Assembly (NCBI GenBank): GCA_018715345.1
Contig: DVLT01000049.1
Coordinates: 1-36,125 of the forward strand
Source of the DNA: Candidatus Onthocola gallistercoris
Lineage (GTDB): Bacteria > Bacillota > Clostridia > Lachnospirales > Lachnospiraceae
Direction of reading: 5' to 3'
Length of the DNA stretch: 36,125 bases
In this document: in pieces, positions 1-8,661 of the stretch
Layout: every line of letters starts with the position of its first letter
Position numbering within the stretch: the first letter of the stretch is position 1
Translations under genes and position numbers: made by a program
Notes under the pieces: generated by a model
What the model was told of the DNA's origin: nothing
Database searches by the model: none
Seen by the model: only the letters and a program-made list of their open reading frames with translations

Positions 1-16
1 ATATACGGCAAAGCGA

Positions 17-90
17 TTGCTGGAGAAAGAGAAAAAGAGTAGAAGCAAGACGAAAAGATATTTCTATGTGCGTAGCTTCTGCTCCTTTTT
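17..90 (+). promoter_or_regulatory. Structured 5' leader element, copy 1 (same motif as at 11191)
   Basis: Bases 17-59 match 11191-11234 almost base for base (TTGCTGGA, then AAGAG, AAAAGAGTAGAAGCAA, ACG and AGAT blocks, with a few substitutions). The AAAAAGAGTAGAAGC strand at 32-46 can pair with 75-90 (GCTTCTGCTCCTTTTT) with one bulge and one G-U pair, giving a long hairpin ending in a T-run that could work as an attenuator. A second, smaller bulged hairpin (GGCAAGA / TCTTTGCC) follows at about 102-120. The element lies 70-140 bases before the hydrolase start at 163. The purine-rich GA/AGTA strand resembles the first strand of T-box stem I, but no T-box antiterminator is visible here, so the class is unassigned. 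Confidence 0.5.
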
Positions 91-162
91 ATTTAGAGAC
101 GGCAAGATATGTCTTTGCCATTACTTAAAGAGGAGGAGTCTTGATATGAGGAGGGAATTTTT

Positions 163-2139
163 ATGAAAAAGCATTCAAAGCAGGGGTTATGTATTTTGAT
201 CAGTGTTCTAATGATGGTTATAGGTATACTGGGGGCAAAAATCCTGCAAACAGATTTTGGCAGAGTCGATATCCGTAACGTGAGTATTGATTCCCAGTCG
301 GGTTATACTTTATCCATGGATGTTTATGTGCCGGAGAGCGCAACGGCGGAGGATCCGGCGGCGACCGTATTTGTACAGCATGGAGGTAACAACAACAAAG
401 AGGAAATCCAGCACTATTGCATTGAATTGGCCCGGAGAGGTTATGTTGCCATTGGCGTGGATATGTATGGTATGGGAGAATCCGAAGCCTTACCGGATGA
501 TCAATGGTTGACCCAAGGACGGGGACTGTATGATGCAGTACGTTACGGCGTTACCTTGCCTTATGTGGATACAGAACGGATCTCACTGCTGGGGTATTCA
601 CGGGGTGGAAAAGCAGCCGGCGAGGCTCTGGAGTGCGATAATGCGGAACTGAATGTGGTCAAAGCGATTTTTTTGATACATAGCGATCCCATTGTCCGCA
701 ACAGTGAAGGATATGCAGATGTATATGGAGCACGTGACGTGGCTGTTCTGGCAGATAAAAATGATGAGTTTTTCTTCTCGGAAAAGGCCAATGATGACGG
801 AACTTATTCAAATGATGCCAATAAATATGCAGAGAATCTTTCCAGTCCGGCAGAATATGTCATCAACAATAGTGCGCAGTCCTTCCTTTATTTTGGAGAA
901 GATCCGGCCAATACCTCAGAACAGCGCGTTGCTGAAACGGTATACGAAAAAGACTACGGTGATGCGATTGGCACCCGCCAGATTTTCGTATCCAATGAAA
1001 CCCATATGTCCGGCTGGTATTCACCTCTGGTCATGAATCGGGTCCTTCAGTTTTTTGATCGGGTCATGCCAACTGGAACGACACTTTCTGAAAACAGCTA
1101 TATCTATACAATTTGGAATATATTTAAGTTGCTCGCGCTGGCTGGACTGGTTATGTTCGGCGCTTCTTTGATCGTGTGGATGACAAACTGCACAAAGGCA
1201 TTTAAAGCTGCAGACAGGGGACCACAGGAATTGCGTCCGGTCGCATCCGGTTCGGCCCGTGCCTGGTTTTGGATGACACAGTTGGCCAGTATTTTGCTCA
1301 GCATTTTGGTCATCTGGTTCCTGAACCGTCAAGGTCTTGCATCTTATAGGGATGCTCTGTTTACTTCCGCCAATCCAACGTATCATGGGTTGATCGCCTT
1401 ATTATGCGGCGCAGTAAACATTGTCCTTACCACTATATGGTATGTTTGTTGCGGGAAAAAACAGGGATTTGATTTAAATGCCAGTGGATTTGGATTGAAT
1501 TGGAACGCATGCCTGAAAACGATCGCAGTCGTTTTGATCACGGTGGCCTCTATGCTGCTGATCGTTTTTTCTGTGGATTACCTGGTGGATGTGAATTTCC
1601 TTTTCATTTATTGGGGATTCATGAAGTTTGGGACGAATCGTATTCCAGGTATGATACTGGTGGCTCCCATGTATATTCTGTTTTATGTGGTCATGTCCAT
1701 CAGTATCAATTCGATTAATTTTACTCAGGTTCTTGGGAAGCATAAATGGTTGTCGAACCTCATCATCAGTTTCATCGCAGCTATCCCAACGTTGTTTATC
1801 CTGTGTTATGTTTATGGGATATTCAAAGCTACCGGGAGTAATCCTATGTTTGGTGGCCTGGCGTCTGCAGCAACAGCCGTATATGCTTTCCCGGGTTTTG
1901 TATTCGTGGCGATTTTCGTATGCCGGATGATTTACCAAAACACAGGCAATCCGTATTTAGGCGGCATTCTGTGTGGGATCATGGCAGCTATAGCTGAGTG
2001 GAATGTTTGTGAGATCCGTGTTCATACGCCGGGAACCGCCTATGATGGAACGGGGTTGGTATATACACTTCTTGTAGTTGGTTTCATCGTTATTATTGGC
2101 TGTCTCATTTTTCTTTCCAGACAGCGTCAAAAAGGCTGA
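163..2139 (+). CDS. Membrane-anchored alpha/beta hydrolase with C-terminal multi-pass membrane domain
   Basis: The 658-residue protein starts with a signal anchor (about residues 9-25). An alpha/beta-hydrolase domain follows to about residue 310: the oxyanion-side motif VQHGG, then the nucleophile elbow GYSRGG with Ser146. The predicted catalytic domain should face the outside. From about residue 320 to the end there are roughly eight or nine hydrophobic helices. The start has a good ribosome binding site (GAGGAGGG). A tandem paralogue follows at 2499, with the same N-terminal LQTDFG motif and the same architecture. The substrate is unknown; the fold resembles dienelactone-hydrolase or S33 peptidase-like enzymes. 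The membrane half matches no family I can name. A terminator follows at 2182, so the gene is probably transcribed alone from the structured leader. Confidence 0.8.
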   Translation: MKKHSKQGLCILISVLMMVIGILGAKILQTDFGRVDIRNVSIDSQSGYTLSMDVYVPESATAEDPAATVFVQHGGNNNKEEIQHYCIELARRGYVAIGVDMYGMGESEALPDDQWLTQGRGLYDAVRYGVTLPYVDTERISLLGYSRGGKAAGEALECDNAELNVVKAIFLIHSDPIVRNSEGYADVYGARDVAVLADKNDEFFFSEKANDDGTYSNDANKYAENLSSPAEYVINNSAQSFLYFGEDPANTSEQRVAETVYEKDYGDAIGTRQIFVSNETHMSGWYSPLVMNRVLQFFDRVMPTGTTLSENSYIYTIWNIFKLLALAGLVMFGASLIVWMTNCTKAFKAADRGPQELRPVASGSARAWFWMTQLASILLSILVIWFLNRQGLASYRDALFTSANPTYHGLIALLCGAVNIVLTTIWYVCCGKKQGFDLNASGFGLNWNACLKTIAVVLITVASMLLIVFSVDYLVDVNFLFIYWGFMKFGTNRIPGMILVAPMYILFYVVMSISINSINFTQVLGKHKWLSNLIISFIAAIPTLFILCYVYGIFKATGSNPMFGGLASAATAVYAFPGFVFVAIFVCRMIYQNTGNPYLGGILCGIMAAIAEWNVCEIRVHTPGTAYDGTGLVYTLLVVGFIVIIGCLIFLSRQRQKG

Positions 2140-2181
2140 TATTAAATAAATGTCATAAGACTTCTCTTCTTTTTACGGGTA

Positions 2182-2217
2182 GCGGGCGTCAATTTACAGA
2201 TTGACGCCTGCTTTTTT
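2182..2217 (+). terminator. Rho-independent terminator after the first hydrolase
   Basis: GCGGGCGTCAAT pairs with ATTGACGCCTGC (one G-U pair) around the loop TTACAG, followed by six T. It ends the transcript of the hydrolase at 163-2139. The repeat element starting at 2216 begins inside its T-tract. Confidence 0.9.
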
Positions 2218-2358
2218 GCGCGATAGGCCGGTCGGGCGACCGCCGCGCTTGCACGAGCGGGCATCCGACGGGCAACGGTCATCGAGCGGCAGTGCCGTGA
2301 GATGAGCGAGGTATCGCAGTAATCGGATAGGGGAAGGAATCTTCTCCTATCCGATCGT
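2216..2358 (+). repeat. Interspersed ~140 bp structured repeat, copy 1
   Basis: This segment aligns along its whole length with 25046-25184. Shared blocks include TTGCGCGATA, GCCGCGCTTGC, CGAGC, CGGG, AACGG, GATAGGG, ATCTTC and TATCCGATC. Its 3' part forms a hairpin of about 15 bp (ATCGGATAGG...CCTATCCGAT) and its centre has a CGCTTGCACGAGC palindrome-like core at 2246-2258. It starts immediately after a terminator hairpin, as the other copy does. It has no coding potential. It is best described as a REP/MITE-like non-coding repeat of unknown mobility. Confidence 0.7.
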
Positions 2359-2370
2359 GATAAACCGCAA

Positions 2371-2410
2371 CAAGCGACCGCCGTTCTTACGTGAAGCAGG
2401 CATTTACCGG
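2371..2410 (+). repeat. Partial copy of the same repeat (5' half)
   Basis: CAAGCGACCGCCG, then AAGCAGGCATTTACCGG, aligns with CAAGCGACTGCCG...GAGCAGATATTTGCCGG in the copy at 25065-25104. It is a degraded partial unit directly downstream of copy 1, suggesting tandem insertion or duplication followed by decay. Confidence 0.5.
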
Positions 2411-2428
2411 ATGATGTATCGATTTTAC

Positions 2429-2485
2429 TTGATAAAAAGTTTTGGCATGATACAATAAAAATGTAAATGTTTTGACATGAAACAA
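2429..2485 (+). promoter_or_regulatory. Promoter of the second hydrolase with a direct-repeat operator candidate
   Basis: A -35 TTGATA at 2429-2434 and a -10 TACAAT at 2451-2456 are separated by 16 bases. A 17-base direct repeat overlaps this: GTTTTGGCATGATACAA at 2439-2455 and GTTTTGACATGAAACAA at 2469-2485, 14 of 17 identical and exactly 30 bp apart (about three helical turns). One copy covers the -10 and the other the start of the transcript, as expected of a repressor site. The ribosome binding site AGAAGGGG follows. Confidence 0.5.
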
Positions 2486-2498
2486 AGAAGGGGTTTGC

Positions 2499-4327
2499 AT
2501 GAAAAAGATGAAGATTTTGCTTGTCATTTCTCTGGTGTTATGTTTGCTCAGCGGGATTGGGGCCCATGTACTGCAGACGGATTTCGGCCAGGTGGAAGTG
2601 GAGGAACTGAGTATACCGGGATCGGACGGAAGTGTGATCAGCGGTCTGCTTTACCGTCCGAAAAGCGCTTCTGCGGACAATCCGTTGCCGCTGATCATCA
2701 CAGCCCATGGCAGTTTCAACAATAAGGAGATGCAGGATCAGAACCTGATCGAACTTTCATCGTCTTTGCAGGGGATTCCTATCGCCACGGCAATTCATCC
2801 ATCCACGTTTCGGATATGAGTGAATACACAAGTCTCGTGGATATCGTGGAGGCGCTTTATGATCTGAATTATGTGGATCAGGACCGGGTGGCCCTGACGG
2901 GCCATTCCATGGGCGCGGATCAGACGAATAATACAGTCCGTTATTATCTGACCCAGGCGGCGACTGGAGAAGGGGAAAATAAGATCGCCGCGGCTCTGGT
3001 CATCGGCAGTGATCCGCCTTATACATCCTATGAAGTGGAAGGCCTGGATGAACCGGTTCCGGTGACCATCGATTATGGCGTGGTGGAAGCCAAGTATGAC
3101 GAATGGTTTTTTAAACAGGAAGATGTGGGTATGGATCCGGCCCGTTATCTGGAAAGCGCCAACGCTAAAGCTTTTATCGAGCAGGTGGGTGTTACCGTGG
3201 ACGGGAATGTGGAAAATGGCCGGATCTATGAAGGCAGCATCAATGGCCAGGACTATTGCCGGGTTATTTATCAAAACACGGAAATCCATCCCATGAACCA
3301 TTTTTCCAGAAATACAGCTGCCTCTGCCGTCAATTATTTCTACACTGTATTTGGGGTGCCAAACGGGTATGAAAGGATCGACGAAGGCAATCAGGTCTGG
3401 TTTTTTAAGGAATTGTTCAACCTGGTAGGTCTGGTGGGCATATTCATGCTTCTCTTCCCCTTGTCTTATATGCTTTTGCATACCCGGTTTTTCTCGGAGA
3501 TCATTTCCAAACGGGACGATGTTTATGTGCAGAAGCTTCCGAGTCTGGGAGATAAGGTCGCTTACTGGATCATTTTTGCCATTGATACGGCCATTCCTGC
3601 ATTGCTTCTGATGCCTGTCGGCTTTAAGCTGATCGGACAGGAATCTTTTGTGCCGTCCATTTTCAACAATGTGTTTGGCGAACCCAATACCAACGAGTTG
3701 GTCGGCTGGTCCGTCGCGGTGGCTCTGGCCATATTGGCTGTGAATGTGATCTATCTGTTTGTCCGCAAGAGGGGCAGCGACATCCGTGCCTGGGGTATAC
3801 AGGTGTCTGTGCGGCAGTTTTTCAAAGCGTTGCTGTTGGCCGTGCTGACAGTGGCTGGCGCTTATCTGGTCGTATTTGGCGTCAACTATGTATTCAACAC
3901 GGATTTTCGTATATGGGTACTGGCAGTCAAGACCTTTGACTTGAGAAAACTGGTCTATGCGCTGATATACTTCCCCGGATTTGCCATCTTTTATCTGATC
4001 AATTCTTTGATCACCAACAACTGCAACAATGTGAAGGGTTGGAAGGAATGGCAGAAGCTGCTGGTAAGCTGTATCAGCAATATCGCGGGTATGGTCGTAT
4101 TGATCGTTATCCAGTATTCTGCCCTGATCGCTGATGGCACGATCACCTTCAATGCCATGCGGATCGTCAATCTGTTCCCATTGCTGGTGCTCATACCGGT
4201 AGCCACCATACTGTCCAGACAGTATTTCAAAGAAACGAAAAATATTTATACAGGATCTTTTGTATTCGGTATCTTTTATGCCATTGTCACCTGTGCCAAT
4301 ACAGCATTTTTAGGATCGCTGATCTGA
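2499..4327 (+). pseudogene. Second membrane-anchored alpha/beta hydrolase, split by a frameshift
   Basis: This is a tandem paralogue of the protein at 163-2139. Bases 2499-2819 encode the signal anchor, the LQTDFGQVEVEEL motif and the AHGSFNNKE oxyanion region. The rest of the protein, including the nucleophile elbow GHSMGA and about eight membrane helices, is in another frame and remains open to 4327. Aligned to the paralogue (CIELARRGYVAIGVDMYGMG), the frame breaks just after IEL at about 2751-2757. The downstream frame resumes as FIVFAGDSYRHGNSSIHVSD, consistent with loss of about 10 or 13 bases. The remaining frame has no other stop, so the break is recent, or is an assembly or sequencing error. 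An internal start at the ATG at 2816 would give a 503-residue product lacking the anchor and part of the fold. Confidence 0.75.
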
Positions 4328-4346
4328 TACCTGTCCATGAGAGGTC

Positions 4347-4383
4347 GCCCTGTCCGGCTTTCATAAGCCGGACAGGGCTTTTT
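4347..4383 (+). terminator. Rho-independent terminator after the split hydrolase
   Basis: A perfect 14 bp stem (4347-4360 with 4365-4378: GCCCTGTCCGGCTT / AAGCCGGACAGGGC) with loop TCAT is followed by five T. Confidence 0.95.
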
Positions 4384-4430
4384 GGTGTGGCAGAACAAGG
4401 GCTTTTTTACCAAATCATACATGCGGATTA

Positions 4431-4473
4431 TTGACATATACAACTATTGCATATACAATTATTGCATATACAA
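4431..4473 (+). promoter_or_regulatory. Promoter of the ABC exporter operon covered by three operator-like repeats
   Basis: The -35 TTGACA (4431-4436) and -10 TACAAT (4454-4459) are 17 bases apart, close to the sigma-A consensus. The same stretch is a near-tandem array: TTGACATATACAAC at 4431, TTGCATATACAA at 4447-4458 and TTGCATATACAA at 4462-4473. The last two are identical and 15 bp apart. Each unit is a near-palindrome (TTGYATATRCAA type), the form of many MarR-family sites. The operon's last gene encodes a MarR-type protein, so autorepression is the natural inference. Confidence 0.7.
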
Positions 4474-4516
4474 CAGTTGAAAGCGGAGATAGCTGATGGA
4501 AAGGTAGGGGATTTGG

Positions 4517-6268
4517 GTGCTTAAAAGGCTGTTATCTTATATGCACCAGTACAAGAAGTATGCCTATATTGCCATGGCCTGTATTGTCGGCGAGAGCGTC
4601 TTTGAGCTGATCATACCGCTGCTCATGTCGGATATCGTGGATGTGGGAGTGGCAAACGGCGATCGGGCATATATTTTCAGGCAAGGGGCTCTGATGGTGG
4701 GATGTGCGCTGATTTCACTGATCCTGGGCGCCGGGAGTTCCCGGTTTGCGGCTTTGGCGGGGCAAGGCTTCGGCGCGGAACTCAGAAAGGCAGAATATAA
4801 GAAGCTGCAGGAATTTTCTTTTGCCAATATGGACCGGTTTAGAGTATCCTCACTGGTGACTCGTTTGACCAGCGATATCACCAACATCCAAAATACGGTG
4901 GCAACCGGTATGCGGCCGGCCTGTCGGTCCCCGGTCATGCTGGTGATGGCGCTGAGCGTGGCGTTTTCCATGAATATGAAACTGGCCTTTGTATTTTGCG
5001 TGGCGCTGCCCATTTTGGCGGTACTGCTTTTGTATATCATCATTCATGTGCGGCCCCTTTATACCCATATGCAAGGAGCCATTGACATGATCAACCGGAG
5101 GATCCGGGAGAATCTGACAGCCATCCGTGTGGTGAAAGCTTATGTACGGGATGATCATGAAATTGAAAAATTCAATGAAAGTAATGAAGCGCTCCAAAAT
5201 GTATCGGAGCGGGCATTCCGGTTTTCGGCGCTGAATATGCCGGCCATGCAGCTTGTCATGTATTCCACCATCCTGTGTATCCTCTGGTTCGGTTCGCAGA
5301 TCATCGGCGCCGGCGAGATGGAAGTGGGAAAACTGACCGGATTTTTAAGCTATGTCCTTCAGATCCTCAATTCTTTGATGATGCTTTCCAATGTTTTCAT
5401 GATGATCACCCGGTCCCTGGCTTCCGGCCGCCGGGTCATGGAAGTTATTGATGAAAAGATCGAGATCACGGACGAGCAGGCTGAAAAAGTGATGGAAAAA
5501 GAAGGAAAGCCGTTGGAAGTGGAAAAAGGCGATATTGTATTTGATCACGTGTGGTTTAAATACAAAAAACAGGCAAAGGAATATGTACTGTCCGATATTG
5601 ACCTGCACATTTCGCCTGGCCAGACCGTGGGCATCATCGGGCAGACCGGATCGGCCAAATCCACCCTGATCCAGCTCATTCCCAGACTTTATGAAGCCAC
5701 GGAAGGGGAAGTGCGTGTCGATGGACGCCCGGTGGCTGATTATCCGGTCCATGTACTCCGGGACGCCATTGCGGTGGTACTGCAGAAAAATACTTTGTTC
5801 AGCGGAAGTATCCGGGACAATTTGCGATGGGGCAAGGCCGATGCAACGGATGAAGAAATTGCAGAAGCATGCCGGATCGCCTGCGCCGATGAATTTATCC
5901 AGCGGATGCCGGATGGGTACGACACGGAGCTGGGACAGGGCGGCGTCAATGTTTCCGGAGGACAGAAGCAGCGGCTATGCATTGCCAGAGCCATCCTGAA
6001 ATCTCCCAAAGTCCTCATACTGGATGATTCCACCAGTGCGGTGGATACGGCGACGGAGGCCCGTATACGGGAAGGTTTGGCCCATAAGCTGCCCCATATG
6101 ACCAAGATCATCATTGCCCAGAGGATTTCATCGGTCATGCATGCAGATCAGATCGTCGTGCTGAGCGAGGGGCGGATCCATGCCATCGGCGATCATCAGA
6201 CCCTTTTGAAAACGGATGAGATCTATCAGGATATTTACAATTCTCAGAAGGAAGGGGCGATGTTATAA
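4517..6268 (+). CDS. ABC exporter half-transporter, degenerate-site subunit (BmrC/YheI or TM287 type)
   Basis: This 583-residue protein has six N-terminal membrane helices followed by an ATPase domain. The Walker A is GQTGSAKST (375-383, Lys381), the signature is VSGGQKQ (479-485) and the Walker B is LILDDST, where Asp504 replaces the catalytic Glu. This is the mark of the non-hydrolysing half of heterodimeric exporters such as TM287/288, BmrCD and LmrCD, which export drugs or lipids. The start is GTG at 4517, placed by AGGTAGGGG six bases upstream; an ATG at 4496 hits a stop after three codons. It overlaps the partner gene by one base (TAATG), indicating translational coupling and 1:1 production. 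The substrate cannot be read from the sequence. Confidence 0.9.
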   Translation: MLKRLLSYMHQYKKYAYIAMACIVGESVFELIIPLLMSDIVDVGVANGDRAYIFRQGALMVGCALISLILGAGSSRFAALAGQGFGAELRKAEYKKLQEFSFANMDRFRVSSLVTRLTSDITNIQNTVATGMRPACRSPVMLVMALSVAFSMNMKLAFVFCVALPILAVLLLYIIIHVRPLYTHMQGAIDMINRRIRENLTAIRVVKAYVRDDHEIEKFNESNEALQNVSERAFRFSALNMPAMQLVMYSTILCILWFGSQIIGAGEMEVGKLTGFLSYVLQILNSLMMLSNVFMMITRSLASGRRVMEVIDEKIEITDEQAEKVMEKEGKPLEVEKGDIVFDHVWFKYKKQAKEYVLSDIDLHISPGQTVGIIGQTGSAKSTLIQLIPRLYEATEGEVRVDGRPVADYPVHVLRDAIAVVLQKNTLFSGSIRDNLRWGKADATDEEIAEACRIACADEFIQRMPDGYDTELGQGGVNVSGGQKQRLCIARAILKSPKVLILDDSTSAVDTATEARIREGLAHKLPHMTKIIIAQRISSVMHADQIVVLSEGRIHAIGDHQTLLKTDEIYQDIYNSQKEGAML

Positions 6269-8115
6269 TGGCAAGATACTTTGGATATAAACGACCGAAA
6301 GATACTAAAAAGGCGCTGAAAGCGCTCCTGCATTATCTGGGATTTCACAAATGGATGCTGCTTTTGGTGATCCTTTTGATCATCATCAGCACCGGAGCCA
6401 ACATTACCGGGACCTATCTTCTGAAACCGGTGATCAACAACTACATCATACCTGGGGATATTCCCGGACTGATACGGACACTTATTTTGATGGGTATCAT
6501 GTATGGCTGTGGTGTGGCCGCCACCTATGGTTATACCCAGCTGATGGTCCATACTTCCCAGAAGGTGATCCGGGAGATCCGTCGGGACTTATTTAAACAT
6601 ATGCAAAAACTGCCGGTGGGTTATTTCGATTCCCATACCCACGGTGAATTGATGAGCCGTTTTACCAACGATGTGGATACCGTACAGGAAGCCTTGAACA
6701 ACAGCTTTTCGCTGATGATACAAAGCTTTCTCATGCTGACCGGCACGGTTTCCATGCTTGTGGTACTGAGCATCCGACTTTCGGTCATTGTTTTCGCCTT
6801 TTTGATCTTGATGATATTATTTATAAAATACAATGGCAAGCGGAGCAAGGCTTATTTCAACCGGCAGCAGGAATGCCTTGGACATATCAATGGCTTTGTG
6901 GAAGAGATGGTCGCAGGACAGAAGGTGGAAAAGGTGTTTAACCACGAGGCGGAAGATTTTGAAGAGTTCTGCAGGCGCAATGAGGAATTGCGTAAAGCTT
7001 CCACCAGCGCCCTGACCTATGCCTCCATGACCATACCCACGATCGTCAGTCTGTCCTATATCAATTATGCCGTATCTGCCTGTGTGGGCGGCATGTTTGC
7101 CATATCCGGTCTGGTGGACTTGGGAACGCTGGCTTCGTATCTGGTTTATGTGCGTCAGAGCGCCATGCCCTTTAATCAGTTCACCCAACAGGTGAATTTC
7201 ATATTGGCGGCCTTGTCTGGAGCAGAACGGATCTTTGAAATGATGGATGAACCGGCGGAAGTGGATGAAGGTCAGATAAAGTTGACCAATGTTCATATAT
7301 CGAAGGATGGCAGCCAGACGGTATGCGAACATTATACCGGGGATTTCGCCTGGCAGCTGCCGGAAGGACAGTTGATCCCATTGAAAGGAGATGTGCGTTT
7401 TAAAAATGTCACGTTCGGATATACGCCGGAAAAAACCATTCTCCATGACATCAGCTTATATGCCAAACCCGGACAGAAAATTGCCTTTGTCGGTTCCACA
7501 GGCGCCGGCAAAACAACGATCATACAGTTGATCAACCGGTTTTATGAAGTGACGGATGGAGAGATCACTTATGACGGCATAGACGTGCGGGATATCAAGA
7601 AAGACGATCTGCGGCGGTCTTTGTCAATGGTCATCCAGGATACCCATCTGTTCACCGGGACGATCGCGGATAATATCCGTTATGGACGGCTGGATGCAAC
7701 GGATGAGGAAGTGGAGGCGGCTGCAAAAGTGGCCAATGCGGATTCTTTTATAAGGAGACTGCCAGACGGTTATCAGACCATGCTCCACAGCGATGGAAGC
7801 AATCTGTCCCAAGGTCAGAGACAGCTTTTATCCATTGCCCGGGCGGCCATCTCAAGACCGCCGGTGCTGATCCTGGATGAAGCCACCAGCTCCATCGATA
7901 CCCGGACAGAAAGGCTGATCGAGAAGGGGATGGATGCTTTGATGAACAATCGGACTGTTTTTGTCATTGCCCATCGGTTGTCCACTGTACGTAATTCCAA
8001 AGCTATACTGGTGTTGGAACAGGGAGAGATCATCGAGAGGGGCAGTCATGACGAACTTGTGGACCAGAAAGGACGCTATTATCAATTATATACCGGACAG
8101 TTTGAACTGGAGTAG
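6268..8115 (+). CDS. ABC exporter half-transporter, catalytic subunit (BmrD/YheH or TM288 type)
   Basis: The 615-residue partner of the preceding gene has a six-helix membrane domain to about residue 330 and an ATPase domain from about residue 370. The Walker A is GSTGAGKTT (409-417), the signature is LSQGQ (513-517) and the Walker B is LILDEATSS with catalytic Glu538. It supplies the hydrolysing Walker B, while the first subunit supplies the canonical LSGGQ-type signature. About 40 extra residues (330-370) sit between the membrane and ATPase domains, as in the longer subunit of this exporter class. Its stop TAG shares a base with a GTG that opens the MarR-type frame, though the better start of that gene is 8136. 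The likely role is drug or toxic-compound efflux. Confidence 0.9.
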   Translation: MARYFGYKRPKDTKKALKALLHYLGFHKWMLLLVILLIIISTGANITGTYLLKPVINNYIIPGDIPGLIRTLILMGIMYGCGVAATYGYTQLMVHTSQKVIREIRRDLFKHMQKLPVGYFDSHTHGELMSRFTNDVDTVQEALNNSFSLMIQSFLMLTGTVSMLVVLSIRLSVIVFAFLILMILFIKYNGKRSKAYFNRQQECLGHINGFVEEMVAGQKVEKVFNHEAEDFEEFCRRNEELRKASTSALTYASMTIPTIVSLSYINYAVSACVGGMFAISGLVDLGTLASYLVYVRQSAMPFNQFTQQVNFILAALSGAERIFEMMDEPAEVDEGQIKLTNVHISKDGSQTVCEHYTGDFAWQLPEGQLIPLKGDVRFKNVTFGYTPEKTILHDISLYAKPGQKIAFVGSTGAGKTTIIQLINRFYEVTDGEITYDGIDVRDIKKDDLRRSLSMVIQDTHLFTGTIADNIRYGRLDATDEEVEAAAKVANADSFIRRLPDGYQTMLHSDGSNLSQGQRQLLSIARAAISRPPVLILDEATSSIDTRTERLIEKGMDALMNNRTVFVIAHRLSTVRNSKAILVLEQGEIIERGSHDELVDQKGRYYQLYTGQFELE

Positions 8116-8135
8116 TGAGTAAGGAGACGATGCCC

Positions 8136-8588
8136 ATGAAAGAAAATACCCGGGATATGTTGTTTCAATTGGATATGGACAGGCGCAAAGCGATGAAGCC
8201 TTATTTCGGAGAAATCGGACTGACTGTTGGTCAGGGACAACCGAGGGTTTTAAACCGGCTTTTAAAAGACGGACCCATGAGTCAGAGGGAGTTGGCGGAT
8301 CGGTGCTGGATGGATGTGACCACCATGTCACGGACGTTGGATCGTCTGGAAAAAGCCGGGCTGATCTTGCGGGAGGAAAATCCGGATTGCCGCCGGTCTT
8401 ACCGGATCGTGCTGACGAAAGACGGCCGGGAGATGGCTGAGAAAGTACAGAAAGGATTTCAGGAGATGAACCGGTTGATGGAGAACGGCTTTTCGGAGGA
8501 AGAACTTGCGCTGTTGAAAAGCTTTCTTTCCAGGATAAAAGATAATATCCGGGATAAGGATATGTCGGAAATTGTTAAATCCACTTAA
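8136..8588 (+). CDS. MarR-family winged-helix transcriptional regulator
   Basis: The 150-residue protein has a MarR winged helix: helix-turn-helix around residues 50-80 (GPMSQRELADRCWMDVTTMS), the recognition segment RTLDRLEKAGLILREE, and a wing with DCRRSYRIVLTKDG. Long helices for dimerisation occupy both ends. The frame is open from a GTG at 8115, but AAGGAG at 8121-8126 is best spaced (nine bases) for the ATG at 8136; an ATG at 8130 is only three bases away. It is the third gene of the exporter operon and probably represses it by binding the repeats at 4431-4473. MarR regulators linked to efflux pumps usually release DNA when they bind a small aromatic or cationic ligand; the ligand here is unknown. 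Confidence 0.88.
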   Translation: MKENTRDMLFQLDMDRRKAMKPYFGEIGLTVGQGQPRVLNRLLKDGPMSQRELADRCWMDVTTMSRTLDRLEKAGLILREENPDCRRSYRIVLTKDGREMAEKVQKGFQEMNRLMENGFSEEELALLKSFLSRIKDNIRDKDMSEIVKST

Positions 8589-8626
8589 AAGACGATATTG
8601 ATGCAGACAGGATACTTTGTGTATGT

Positions 8627-8652
8627 TATACTATCCCTATCAAACAGGGGAG
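8627..8652 (+). promoter_or_regulatory. Likely -10 and ribosome binding site of the AIM24-type gene
   Basis: TATACT at 8627-8632 is a good -10, but the -35 region is weak. GGGAGG at 8647-8652 is the ribosome binding site for the ATG at 8662. The site lies 40 bases after the MarR gene, suggesting separate transcription. Confidence 0.4.
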
Positions 8653-8661
8653 GTATAAGAT

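Noticed and set aside
2816-4327. Independent gene starting at ATG 2816
   Set aside because: It lacks a ribosome binding site and begins in the middle of an alpha/beta-hydrolase domain; the upstream frame supplies the missing N-terminus, so it is a frameshifted gene.
4431-4473. Possible short CRISPR-like tandem repeat
   Set aside because: Units are about 15 bp, directly adjacent and overlap a consensus promoter; there are no spacers, so they are operator sites.
5639-5665. Odd Walker A (GSAKST) in the first exporter subunit as a sign of decay
   Set aside because: To my knowledge this form, with the Asp in place of the catalytic Glu, is common in the degenerate-site subunits of Firmicutes heterodimeric exporters.
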